From positions 1 through 16,309 of the forward strand of contig JAGMDP010000157.1 of NCBI GenBank assembly GCA_023128635.1: a stretch of 16,309 nucleotides of DNA. Direction: 5' to 3'. The notes beneath the pieces were generated by a model. The model did no database searches and was not told the origin of the DNA. It saw only the letters and a program-made list of their open reading frames with translations. A program made the translations under genes and the position numbers. Of this stretch, positions 1-8,423 are shown in pieces. Source of the stretch: Candidatus Heimdallarchaeota archaeon. Its GTDB lineage: Archaea; Asgardarchaeota; Heimdallarchaeia; JABLTI01. Numbering within the stretch: position 1 is the first letter of the stretch; each line of letters starts with the position of its first letter.

Positions 1-1359
1 AGTGGTTTTGCTGGCTATACAATGGGTTCCATTTCTGTTTATTTCTTAACAACAAATATAAAATCCAAACAAAACAACACAATTTTTATGGCTATTTTCG
101 TTTTAGGATTAGCCATTTTAGTGAATGTTTGGTTCTGGATAACTCCTTGGCAAATATTATGGAATATAGGAGTTTTACTAATTGCATTAGCATTTGGTTA
201 TATGTGGGCTACAAGAGGAATAATGAATCTCAAGTTTGATTCACCACTGCCAGAGAATCTACCAATTGATACAGAAGAAGACCGAAGCGCATTAATCATT
301 CTTTCGAAGGGTGAAGCAGAAGAATACAATCCTTTAGCTCTCGTGAGAAAATACTACAAACAAGCTGAAACTGGTGTTCCTCAGAAAGGAAAATTAGCTC
401 AACCTTTGGAGTTCTTCAAAGTCAAAAGAAAATATCGAGCTATAATAAAAAGTCAAACAGATCTCACAATTGAAGACATTAAAGTTAATGAACCAAAGAA
501 TCCTTACAGGAAAATTACTAGAAATCTCGTTGAGAAGTTAGAAAGCTCTTTCCTAACCTTCAATATGTATCAAGAAGCTTTTGTTAATGATTGGCCAACA
601 ATTAATCAAGCACTTCTTTCCATGATCTCTCGAGGTGCAAATAAGATTACCATATTGAACCTCTTCTTGGCAGAGAGCTTTGAATATGAAATGGCTTTGG
701 AAGAAATGAAGCGAATTGATTATTCAGAGATTGGTATTACAATTTCACAAACTGAATTCCTATCAAATTCTGATATTGTCCAAGATATCTTAGCAAAGAA
801 GATTAAAGCCGCATTACAAACATATCAAGACTTGTCCTCTATTGGTATCCTTCTCGTAGCGGAAGGACAACCTGAAGAATGGGATGCACTTTATCCAGTA
901 ACTGAACAAGAAGATATTTTCAGAAAAGGCATTGCAAAGAAATTAGCTAAACTAGGAATTAGCGAAGAGAAAATAAAATTAGCATGGATACAAGAACGAA
1001 CACCAACAATTGAAGAGAGTTATCAAGACTTGATAAAGAAAGGTTGCAGAACCATTGTACATGTGGCAACTACCACTCCAATTGATTGTGTTAATTCATT
1101 GTATGACATTCCTAAAGCTCTTGAGAATCAAGCAAAAGCAGACAATGTAGAATTGATTTCAATAAAAGCTTGGAATGAGGATACTGAAATCACTAATTCT
1201 TATTTAAGCTTAATAACCGATGCAAAAGAAATGCCTTTAGCAGAATTAGGTGAAAATGCAGAAATAGTTCTACAATCTACAAAAGTCGGAGCTACATTAG
1301 CGAGTCAAGAAGAAGACGAAGAAGACTTAGACGAAGAAACAAGCGAGGAAACAGAGTAG
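1..1359 (+). CDS. Membrane-anchored ferrochelatase-like (class II chelatase fold) protein, 5' end outside the window
   Basis: The frame is open to base 1, so the gene probably starts upstream; the first ATG inside is at 22 (445 residues from there). The leading residues look like the end of a membrane helix, followed by helices at about 21-40 and 44-63 and then a soluble domain. That domain resembles HemH/CbiX chelatases in two halves: about 88-265 (ILSKGEAEEYNP, then NPYRKIT, then NDWPTINQALLSM..GANKITILNLFLAES) and about 273-400 (GILLVAEGQPEEW, then GCRTIVHVATTTPIDCVNSLYDIP). The tail (428-445) is almost all Glu/Asp. In ferrochelatases an AHG-type histidine and a later glutamate are catalytic; by my alignment these positions are Glu281 and Asn358, so the chemistry may differ or be lost. 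The fold assignment is fairly confident. Function is unknown: metal or tetrapyrrole handling at the membrane is a guess. A strong terminator follows. Confidence 0.6.
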   Translation, partial: SGFAGYTMGSISVYFLTTNIKSKQNNTIFMAIFVLGLAILVNVWFWITPWQILWNIGVLLIALAFGYMWATRGIMNLKFDSPLPENLPIDTEEDRSALIILSKGEAEEYNPLALVRKYYKQAETGVPQKGKLAQPLEFFKVKRKYRAIIKSQTDLTIEDIKVNEPKNPYRKITRNLVEKLESSFLTFNMYQEAFVNDWPTINQALLSMISRGANKITILNLFLAESFEYEMALEEMKRIDYSEIGITISQTEFLSNSDIVQDILAKKIKAALQTYQDLSSIGILLVAEGQPEEWDALYPVTEQEDIFRKGIAKKLAKLGISEEKIKLAWIQERTPTIEESYQDLIKKGCRTIVHVATTTPIDCVNSLYDIPKALENQAKADNVELISIKAWNEDTEITNSYLSLITDAKEMPLAELGENAEIVLQSTKVGATLASQEEDEEDLDEETSEETE

Positions 1360-1377
1360 TAGAATGAAAGAGAGTAA

Positions 1378-1408
1378 TGTGCCTTTTGGCACAATTTTTA
1401 TTTTTCTT
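1378..1408 (+). terminator. Hairpin plus oligo-T terminator after the ferrochelatase-like gene
   Basis: Perfect 6-bp stem TGTGCC (1378-1383) / GGCACA (1388-1393) with a TTTT loop, followed by a T-rich run (1395-1408, two T5 blocks). It begins 18 bases after the stop of the upstream gene. It also argues against starting the next gene at 1377, because that extension would translate through the hairpin. Confidence 0.7.
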
Positions 1409-1466
1409 AATAAGACTTAAATTAAGAAATGATATTCTAATCTTGATTGTATTTGGTTTTGATGAT

Positions 1467-2423
1467 ATGAAAAAATACTCTATAATAGATGGACATACTG
1501 ATGTTTTATACTCACTCCCCATGCAGCTTAGGCAATTCCATCAAGAATCTGAGAAAGGACACGTTGACTTGCCAAGAATAAGAAAAGGCAATGTGAGTGC
1601 TATGTTTTTTGCAATATACCCAGGAATCAATCAGTATTTTGTTCTAAAAGGAGCAAGAAATCTTGTAGATTTAGTTAATGAGCCAAAAAATGAACTAATG
1701 TTTATCAAGAAACTTCCTGATTTAGAAAAAGCTGAAAAAGAAAACAAAGTAGGTGTTATTTTTCATATTGAGGGAGTAGGTGGGTTTGATACCGAGTTCC
1801 ATATATTGAATTTACTATATCATTTGGGATTAAGATCATTTGGTATTACTTGGTCTAACTCTAACATCTTTGGCTCTGGATCCTCATTTATGCCCGATGC
1901 TCCAAAAGACACTCGAGGAATAACTGCTGAAGGAAGGGAATTAATACTAGAAGCAAACAAATTAGGGGTTATTGTGGATGTCTCTCATTTATCAGATAAA
2001 AGCTTCTGGGATGTCCTTGAAGTATCAAAGAAACCAATAATAGCTTCTCATTCATGTTGTAGAGCAATTTCACCTCATGTTCGAAACCTAACAGATGAAA
2101 TGTTAAAAGCTCTGGCAGAAAACGGTGGAGTAATGGGAATCAATTTTGCTAATGCCTTTCTAAGAGAGGATTGTGGTCGTGAAGCGGATACACCTTACAC
2201 AAAAATAATTGATCATATTGATCACGTTGTAAATTTAGTGGGACCAAATCATGTTGCTTTCGGTAGTGATTTTGATGGAACAGGAGTTCCTGACGAAGTT
2301 AAAGATGTAACAGGATTCAATAAATTGGTAAAAGAATTGGAAAAAAGAAAGTATTCAGAAGAGGATATCAATAAAATTTGCCATGGAAACTTTCAAAGAA
2401 TATTCAAAGAAGTTTGGAAATAA
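1467..2423 (+). CDS. Membrane dipeptidase-type metallopeptidase (family M19, renal dipeptidase-like)
   Basis: 318 residues from the ATG at 1467, close to the family's usual size. M19 enzymes are binuclear zinc amidohydrolase-fold enzymes that cleave dipeptides, including D-residue forms. Expected ligands are all visible: HxD in DGHTD (His10, Asp12), the bridging Glu in HIEGVGG (Glu102), His174 in DVSHLSD, His195 in ASHS, and the acidic residue in GSDFDG (Asp268). The signature SHSCCRAISPHVRNLTDE near 194-211 and the GNFQRIF end also match. The frame is open back to 1377, but those 30 residues are a hydrophobic stretch overlapping a terminator, and the family normally begins a few residues before DGH, so I use 1467. 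There is no signal peptide, so it is probably cytoplasmic. It converges on the kinase gene with 7 bases between stops. The family call is strong; the natural substrate is unknown. Confidence 0.9.
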   Translation: MKKYSIIDGHTDVLYSLPMQLRQFHQESEKGHVDLPRIRKGNVSAMFFAIYPGINQYFVLKGARNLVDLVNEPKNELMFIKKLPDLEKAEKENKVGVIFHIEGVGGFDTEFHILNLLYHLGLRSFGITWSNSNIFGSGSSFMPDAPKDTRGITAEGRELILEANKLGVIVDVSHLSDKSFWDVLEVSKKPIIASHSCCRAISPHVRNLTDEMLKALAENGGVMGINFANAFLREDCGREADTPYTKIIDHIDHVVNLVGPNHVAFGSDFDGTGVPDEVKDVTGFNKLVKELEKRKYSEEDINKICHGNFQRIFKEVWK

Positions 2424-2430
2424 TTACAGA

Positions 2431-5400
2431 TTATTTCTGATCCTTGGGTAATTGGATAATAACTGTTGTTCCTTTCCCTTCTTCGCTCTCTAAAGTGAGT
2501 TCGCCACCATGGGCTTGTACGATTTTCAAAATAATTAGCATACCAAATGAAGAATATCTCATAGTTGTCCAAGATTCAATGATTTCTTCCTTCTTGTCTT
2601 TAGGAATACCTTTGCCATCATCCTTCACTATTATTTTATAGAAATTCTTGTAATCTTTCGCACTTATTTCTACTTTATAAGCTTCAGCATGTCTATAGAC
2701 ATTCATTAGTAAATTCTCAAGGACTTGACGCAGCTTTATTGGATCACCTTTGATTTTTGGTAATTTGCCAACCTCAATTTTCAAGTTAGGTTCAAGTGAC
2801 GTTATTTTCTCAGAAATCTCATTTACCATAGTATTCAAGTTAACTACCTTGAAATCACCTAAGAGTTCACCTTTCTTTGCTAATAAGAGCAAATCTTCTA
2901 TGAAAGCAGACATCTCCTCTATACTTTCCCCTATTCTATCACTATATTCGGAATCAGTCATTGAATTGTAAAGAGAGATCACTTGCATCTTACCTCTCAA
3001 GTCATGGGCAATTGTAGAAGCAAAAGACTCTAATTCATCTCTTTGTTTAAACAATTCTTCTTGCTGTTCTCTCAACTGTTCTTCTGTTTGTTTTCTCTCT
3101 GAAATATCAGTTATTACTGCAAAACTTCCCCTATAGTTCCTTTCTGAGTCAAAAATAGGTTGAGGTGAAATAATCGTTGGTATTAAGGTTTTGTCTTTCT
3201 TTATCCAACTGATTTCATATGATTCCAATGTCCCGTTTTCTCTTTCTATTGAATGATTAGCATAGAGATGCCTGTTTTCCTCATCAAGAAATTCACTGAC
3301 TTTATGACCAATTATTTCTTCTTCATTGTAACCAAGCATAATGCATAATTTTCTATTCACATATGTGAAAACTCCTTTCTCATCATCCACAGCTAAACCG
3401 TCATTCATGGTTTCAATTAGTGTTTTGAAACGTGTCTCACTATCAAGTAATTCTTCTTCTGCTTGTTTTCTTAATAATGCGACAGATGCTTGCTGCGCAA
3501 ATGCTTCAACAAGCTCTGGATTTTTAATTTCATGGCCTTCTTGCATAATAAGAAGAACATTACCTAACAATCTGCTTTTACGCATAAAAGCAACCGAATA
3601 AATTTTATCTGTTTTCAGTAATTTTCGCAAAGGTTTTACTGCTTGTTTTGGAAAACCTCCTTGAGTTAGTTCAGCGAGATCTATATCTACTTCTGAAATA
3701 CCAGTTTTAGTTAATTTTCGTCTTGTTTTTTCCTTTACCTTAAATGTCATCCCCACTGGATTTCTACCAAGAAAATTAAGAACATTACCAATTCTCCTGC
3801 CCAGTCCCAAAACTGCTCGAACATGATAATCTATAGTAAGTTCATTAAATGAGGTTACAACTGTTATTGCTTTGCCAGCAAGTTCCCTCATTCTTTCAGC
3901 AATGTATTGATAAATATCTAACTCTGAAGAAAATCCTATGAAATCTGTTGCTGTTTGTGATAAAAATGTTAAATTTTGAACGTATTCTTGTTCTTCTTCT
4001 TTAGCCATTCTCTTCTCTGTTATATCTTGGAATATCGCTACACATGAACCCGGGACTGTTTGAAAAACTCTTACTTCATAAGAACCTGTGACTTTATCAT
4101 CTGAATAATCAATATGCTCTGAGTCCCAAGATCCACCTTTCAAAGCTATCTGTTTGTATATTTTCGGTAATTCGGTATCTGCTGCCGATGGAAAGGCTTC
4201 CTCAATTGTTTTCCCAATTAAATTATTGTGTTTAATCTTTAATATTTCATCAGCAGAGGGATTTCCACCTTGGAAAATAAGTTGACCATTTTGATTCATG
4301 CTATAAATATGGATGCCCAAAGGTGTTGAGTTAATAATCTGTCTAAACCTTTCTTCACTATTCATCAATTCATCTTGAGCTTGGTTTCTTAGAATAGCAA
4401 CAGAAGCTTGACTTGCAAAAGCTTCGATTAAATTTTTGTTCTTAAGTTCATGACCATTCTTTACAAGAATTAAAAGTCCACCTACAATTTGTTTACCTTT
4501 ATTAAATGTAGTAGTATAAACCTTATCAATTTTCAAAAGATTATAGATTGCTTTACTAGCTCTCTTTGAAATTGCTCCCACGGAGATTTCACTCAAATCT
4601 CCTTCAACTAAAGTCAATTTGCCAAAAGGAGTCTTTTTCATAAATTCAACATTTAATTTAGCTTCAACTTTGTATGGATCTTTGCCAACTAGTTTTGCAA
4701 TTGCTTTGTGTTGTTTTTTAATTCCCAGAAGCGATTTAATATTGAATATTTCTTTTTCTTTATCAAATGAAGCAGTTATAATATAAGCCTCACCCGCTAA
4801 ATCTTTTATTTCCTCAGCAATATATTGGTAGATGTTTTTGGAAAATGTTTGTCCTACAAAATGCATTGCTGAATTCGAGAGAAATAGTAAATCATTTATT
4901 CTTTTTAATTGAACCTCTTCCATTAGTTTGCGAGAAGTTATATCTCGAACAACTCCTTGAACAAATTTCTTACCTCCAATTTTAATTAGTGAAGCTGATA
5001 ATTCTCCGAATATTTTTTCTCCGTTTTTCTTTATCAGATGAACTTCTGCTTCAACGAAATTTGTTTTTTCGATTTGCTCAAATGCTGTTTTAGCTATCTT
5101 CTGCCCCTCTGCTGTGGTAAAATCAAGAAGATTCATATTTAGAATTTCTTCCTTGGAATAACCAAAAATTTCCGTAGTTCTTTCATTTATATTAAGAATA
5201 TTTCCTTGTAAATCATAGAGAAAAACTGCATCGTTTGAATTATGAAAAAGACTACTATATTGTTCTGCGATTTCTCTTAATTCTTGTTCAGTTTTCTTTT
5301 CGTCAGTAATATCTCTAATTATTGTAATTGTTCGGACAGCACTCCCATTCTCAATAACTGGAATTTTTCTGGTTTCTGTTATTACGGGATGGTTATTTAA

Positions 5401-6993
5401 CACATTAGTTTCTATAGTGGAAAGTGGTCTGCAGGTACTCATTACTTGTTGATATTCCTTCTTAATGTTTTCAGATAGAAACGGAAAGGCATCGAATATG
5501 TTTTTACCAATTATGTTTGAATCTACATTTAGCTCTTCTAACCATCTTGTTAAAGCACTGTTTAAAAGTACAATATCTAAATTCTCATCTACAACATGCA
5601 AAGGAATACCTAAAGAATTTATAGTAGATTCATATTGTTTCTCAGATGCAAGAATTATTGCTTCTGCATTAACTTGATCTGTAATATCTACACCTGAGCT
5701 TAAAACACCTACAACACGGTTATTATTATCTTTAATAACATTTGATTTCCAAGAGATAATTCTCTCTTTACCATTATTTGTGACTATTGGATTTTCATAA
5801 ATTGTGGCTGAATCTATTCCTCCAAGTATTATATCTGTGAATCTCTGTCTAATTTTACTTTTCAATCTATTAGGAACAAAATCTTCTATCCAATCCTTTC
5901 CAACTATATCACTCTCTTCCAACCCTAGAATCTCGCAACCTCTCTTATTGATCATTTGAATTTTAGCAGTAGGATCTAAAACATTGATAATAACATCTAC
6001 AACATCTAGATACGTTTGTGTTCTTTTTTGTTCGTCTAACAATTCAATATTGGTTTGTCGCTGCAAGTTAAATAATCTGGCATTCTGAATAGCAACAGCA
6101 GCTACATTTGCTAGAGCAGATAACAAATCAATATCTTGCTTTGAATATGCATTAAAATTGTAACTTTGTACTTCAATAACTCCGATTGTGTCTCCGCCAA
6201 TCTTCATTGGGACGTAAACAGCTGATTTTGTATATTCGCCTTCATGATGAGTTTTCTTTTTAGTAATTGGGTCTTGTTTTACGACCCTACGCAAATCTGG
6301 CAGATAAAGATGATTTCCAGTTGTTATGACATTGCTTTGAATTTCACTCTCTTTGTGAGATAAAGGAGATGCTGGAAAAATTGTAATATCTAAAGTTTTT
6401 CCTTCTATAAGTGCAAATCCTGGAGAAATAGTTTGTTTTTCTTTATCATAAAATGAAACTACGAATGTATCAGCATCCATAATTGAATAAATGTGTTGGA
6501 AAATTGTCTTATAAATTTTATTTAAATCACGGGTCTCTCCAAGAGTGAGAGCAAGTTTATTAATAGAAATCTGTTGATCAAGGAGGTGTTTTCGTAATTT
6601 GTCAGCTTGTTTTTTCTCATATAATTTATCAATGAGATTATCAAGTTCATGGAATTGACTTGATTTTTCCCCACCTTTTTGAAGATAAAAATCAGCCCCA
6701 AGATTCAAAGCTTGAATTGCTACTTCTTCTCTTCCCTTCCCTGTAAAAACAATGAAAGGTATTTCATTGCCTGCATCTCTAACAATAGATAGAAACTCTA
6801 AACCATTCATCTCAGGCATTTGATAGTCAGAGATTATAACATCAAATTCTTGTTCTTTAATCATTTCTAGAGCTTGAATTGCAGATTCAACTGTTATTAT
6901 ATTGAATTTTTCATTCATTTTTTCTAGATAGAGTTTTGAAACTTCAAGCAAAGTTTCTTCGTCGTCAACTAGAAGTATTTTAATCTCCGGCAC
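2431..6993 (-). CDS. Large soluble hybrid sensor histidine kinase: REC-GAF-PAS(3)-[GAF-PAS](2)-kinase core
   Basis: 1520 residues from the GTG at 6993; a TTG at 7047 would add 18 basic residues. GTG is preferred because receiver domains begin right at IKILLVDDE. Order, approximate: REC 3-125 (acidic DDE, phospho-Asp56 in SDYQMPEMNG, Thr in VFTGKG, Lys in LQKGG); GAF 147-307; PAS 327-437, 447-562 and 577-687; GAF-like 697-870; PAS 877-992; GAF-like 1002-1177; PAS 1185-1299; dimerisation helix with His1330 in AHDLRGKMQ; HATPase with N box (Asn1427/1431), DDGKGIP at 1458-1464 and GKGTT near 1506. The usual GxGLGL lid is FGMLIIL, a deviation. No membrane helix is visible, so it is probably a cytoplasmic sensor of small ligands or redox state. 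Having REC at the N-terminus and the kinase at the C-terminus suggests phosphorylation input from another kinase. No separate response regulator lies next to it. The second and third GAF-like modules are clear internal duplicates. Confidence 0.93.
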   Translation of the reverse strand: MPEIKILLVDDEETLLEVSKLYLEKMNEKFNIITVESAIQALEMIKEQEFDVIISDYQMPEMNGLEFLSIVRDAGNEIPFIVFTGKGREEVAIQALNLGADFYLQKGGEKSSQFHELDNLIDKLYEKKQADKLRKHLLDQQISINKLALTLGETRDLNKIYKTIFQHIYSIMDADTFVVSFYDKEKQTISPGFALIEGKTLDITIFPASPLSHKESEIQSNVITTGNHLYLPDLRRVVKQDPITKKKTHHEGEYTKSAVYVPMKIGGDTIGVIEVQSYNFNAYSKQDIDLLSALANVAAVAIQNARLFNLQRQTNIELLDEQKRTQTYLDVVDVIINVLDPTAKIQMINKRGCEILGLEESDIVGKDWIEDFVPNRLKSKIRQRFTDIILGGIDSATIYENPIVTNNGKERIISWKSNVIKDNNNRVVGVLSSGVDITDQVNAEAIILASEKQYESTINSLGIPLHVVDENLDIVLLNSALTRWLEELNVDSNIIGKNIFDAFPFLSENIKKEYQQVMSTCRPLSTIETNVLNNHPVITETRKIPVIENGSAVRTITIIRDITDEKKTEQELREIAEQYSSLFHNSNDAVFLYDLQGNILNINERTTEIFGYSKEEILNMNLLDFTTAEGQKIAKTAFEQIEKTNFVEAEVHLIKKNGEKIFGELSASLIKIGGKKFVQGVVRDITSRKLMEEVQLKRINDLLFLSNSAMHFVGQTFSKNIYQYIAEEIKDLAGEAYIITASFDKEKEIFNIKSLLGIKKQHKAIAKLVGKDPYKVEAKLNVEFMKKTPFGKLTLVEGDLSEISVGAISKRASKAIYNLLKIDKVYTTTFNKGKQIVGGLLILVKNGHELKNKNLIEAFASQASVAILRNQAQDELMNSEERFRQIINSTPLGIHIYSMNQNGQLIFQGGNPSADEILKIKHNNLIGKTIEEAFPSAADTELPKIYKQIALKGGSWDSEHIDYSDDKVTGSYEVRVFQTVPGSCVAIFQDITEKRMAKEEEQEYVQNLTFLSQTATDFIGFSSELDIYQYIAERMRELAGKAITVVTSFNELTIDYHVRAVLGLGRRIGNVLNFLGRNPVGMTFKVKEKTRRKLTKTGISEVDIDLAELTQGGFPKQAVKPLRKLLKTDKIYSVAFMRKSRLLGNVLLIMQEGHEIKNPELVEAFAQQASVALLRKQAEEELLDSETRFKTLIETMNDGLAVDDEKGVFTYVNRKLCIMLGYNEEEIIGHKVSEFLDEENRHLYANHSIERENGTLESYEISWIKKDKTLIPTIISPQPIFDSERNYRGSFAVITDISERKQTEEQLREQQEELFKQRDELESFASTIAHDLRGKMQVISLYNSMTDSEYSDRIGESIEEMSAFIEDLLLLAKKGELLGDFKVVNLNTMVNEISEKITSLEPNLKIEVGKLPKIKGDPIKLRQVLENLLMNVYRHAEAYKVEISAKDYKNFYKIIVKDDGKGIPKDKKEEIIESWTTMRYSSFGMLIILKIVQAHGGELTLESEEGKGTTVIIQLPKDQK

Positions 6994-7054
6994 GATAAAA
7001 CACCGTTTCAAGAATATTATTCTCTTTCTGGTTTCACTTTTCCACAATATTTTT

Positions 7055-7065
7055 GATATTATATT
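7055..7065 (-). promoter_or_regulatory. Candidate TATA box of the histidine kinase gene
   Basis: Read on the minus strand this is AATATAATATC, 62-72 bases ahead of the GTG start. Archaeal transcription starts about 25 bases downstream of TATA, which would put the start near 7035. That is below the alternative TTG at 7047 and so favours the GTG. The surrounding 7048-7161 gap is very AT-rich, so a chance match is possible; another candidate (GTTTATATTTTTG) lies farther up near 7101-7113. Confidence 0.35.
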
Positions 7066-7161
7066 CTTTATTCTTAATGCAATCTCAATTACATCTAATC
7101 AAAAATATAAACGGAATATCAATAAGTCTTCGATAGCTGCAAAAGAATTCCTTATATTTCA

Positions 7162-8235
7162 CTATTTTTTACTTTTTAGTTGATCTTCCCATTTTCTTAC
7201 AAGGATCACTTTCTTGTTTTCGTAATCAATGTATTTGTGTTCATTTAACCAACTCACTGATTCGTGTATTACTTTTTTACCATCTGTGTATTTTGGTTCC
7301 CAATCCAGATCTTTCTTGATTTTTGAGATATCCAGAATTCTAGTATTGCCATATCGCATAACGCGATATCGAGTTAAAGTCGGTTTTCCAATACCTTTTC
7401 TTTTTGCAGATATTTCTTTCATCCATGCATATATCATGACTACCCACCGAGGATAATTAGGAATCTTAAAATCAGATTTTATTGCTTCCTTATGTACAAA
7501 CCAATAGTCTTTTTGAGAAATATCAAAACTCTTTATATTGTAGGCATTGCCATTTGCTTCTTCTCTCATACCCAATGATATAATTGCTCGAGCAGCATCT
7601 CTAACATCAACTCCTGAGTAAAAGTTTTTACCTCCTCCAACCATTTTCACTTCTTCATCAAAAAAGGCTTGAACAACTCGAGGTGTTGTTAATGTATCAC
7701 TTGGACCTAGAATCATGGGTAATCTAGCAACAGTAACAGGAAGATTGTGTTTCTTCTGATAATTCCAAGCAATTTGCTCAGAAACTTGTTTTGATTTATG
7801 ATAATCATTTGTGGGATTAAATGGTTGATCCTCTTTCATTGGTTTAGGTTTAACCTTATACCCATACACTCCCCAAGTACTAACGAAGACAAATTTTTCT
7901 GCTGTTTTTTCTTTAACAAAAGCATCTAATAACGCTTCAGTTCCGTCTATGTTTACCTTTTGCAACATTTCTGACGAAACTTGATCTAGCACGACAGCAC
8001 CGAGATGAAAAACTAATGATTTGCCCTTCACTGCTTTCTTTAAAGACTCATGATCAGTTAAATCTCCGATGACCAGTTCCACATCTAGTTTCTTCAAAGC
8101 ATCAATATTGCTATTTTCTCGAACTAGAACAAATATGTCTTTCTTATCTATTCCCCATTCCTCTTTATTTTCTACTAGTTCTTTTACGAGATTTCCACCA
8201 ACAAATCCAGAACCGCCTGTAATTAAAATTGCCAT
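7162..8235 (-). CDS. Extended SDR: NAD(P)-dependent epimerase/dehydratase (3-beta-HSD-like)
   Basis: 357 residues, usual length for extended SDRs. The N-terminal Rossmann motif is TGGSGFVG (6-13), the acidic turn GDLTD is at 57-61, the active-site strand is FVSTWGVYG (117-125, Ser119), and the catalytic YxxxK is Tyr145-Lys149 in DYHKSK. PMILGPSD (173-180) and the VDVRDAARAI segment (209-218) match sugar epimerases and 3-beta-hydroxysteroid dehydrogenases. The C-terminal part is basic and has one hydrophobic stretch (about 264-272), which may bind substrate or a membrane. Its start is fixed by a GGTGA site. It is divergent from the KaiC-like gene and followed 168 bases later by the kinase start, so it is probably its own unit. 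The substrate (nucleotide sugar, isoprenoid or sterol-like lipid) cannot be told from sequence. Confidence 0.88.
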   Translation of the reverse strand: MAILITGGSGFVGGNLVKELVENKEEWGIDKKDIFVLVRENSNIDALKKLDVELVIGDLTDHESLKKAVKGKSLVFHLGAVVLDQVSSEMLQKVNIDGTEALLDAFVKEKTAEKFVFVSTWGVYGYKVKPKPMKEDQPFNPTNDYHKSKQVSEQIAWNYQKKHNLPVTVARLPMILGPSDTLTTPRVVQAFFDEEVKMVGGGKNFYSGVDVRDAARAIISLGMREEANGNAYNIKSFDISQKDYWFVHKEAIKSDFKIPNYPRWVVMIYAWMKEISAKRKGIGKPTLTRYRVMRYGNTRILDISKIKKDLDWEPKYTDGKKVIHESVSWLNEHKYIDYENKKVILVRKWEDQLKSKK

Positions 8236-8297
8236 TTACAATTTTCACCGTTATCTCATGTTTGTGTAAATCTTGGAATAAGGGTTTTTAAAAATTT
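8236..8297 (-). promoter_or_regulatory. Promoter and Shine-Dalgarno site of the SDR gene
   Basis: On the minus strand a TATA-like TTTTTAAAAA lies at about 8297-8285 and a GGTGA at 8249-8245, 9 bases ahead of the ATG. GGTGA is complementary to the usual archaeal 16S rRNA 3' end. The spacing predicts a transcript start near 8262 and a leader of about 27 bases. The site shares the 188-base divergent spacer with the KaiC-like gene promoter. Confidence 0.55.
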
Positions 8298-8365
8298 CCA
8301 GAAATAAACCTATCTGGAGAAGTTATAAGAATGAGAAAAATCAAACAATCTCGTCAGTTAAATAC

Positions 8366-8375
8366 TTATATAAAA
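8366..8375 (+). promoter_or_regulatory. TATA box of the KaiC-like gene
   Basis: TTATATAAAA is a near-ideal archaeal TATA box. Transcription would start near 8396-8400, giving a leader of about 25 bases before the ATG at 8424. No convincing Shine-Dalgarno site is visible in that leader. Confidence 0.6.
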
Positions 8376-8423
8376 GAACACGAAATATAGTTAGGATAAT
8401 AATTAATTGTTACATTTGTTGGT

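Noticed and set aside
1377..1466. A 30-residue hydrophobic N-terminal extension of the M19 dipeptidase
   Set aside because: It overlaps a strong terminator hairpin and T-run, and the family normally starts just before DGHTD.
2403..2447. Weak hairpin CAGA/TCTG between the convergent dipeptidase and kinase genes
   Set aside because: A 4-bp stem without a T-run is too weak to call a terminator.
3341..3601. Open frames on the plus strand inside the kinase gene (also near 2444, 2750 and 5465)
   Set aside because: They are antisense to clearly conserved GAF, PAS and kinase domains and encode Ser-rich sequence without motifs.
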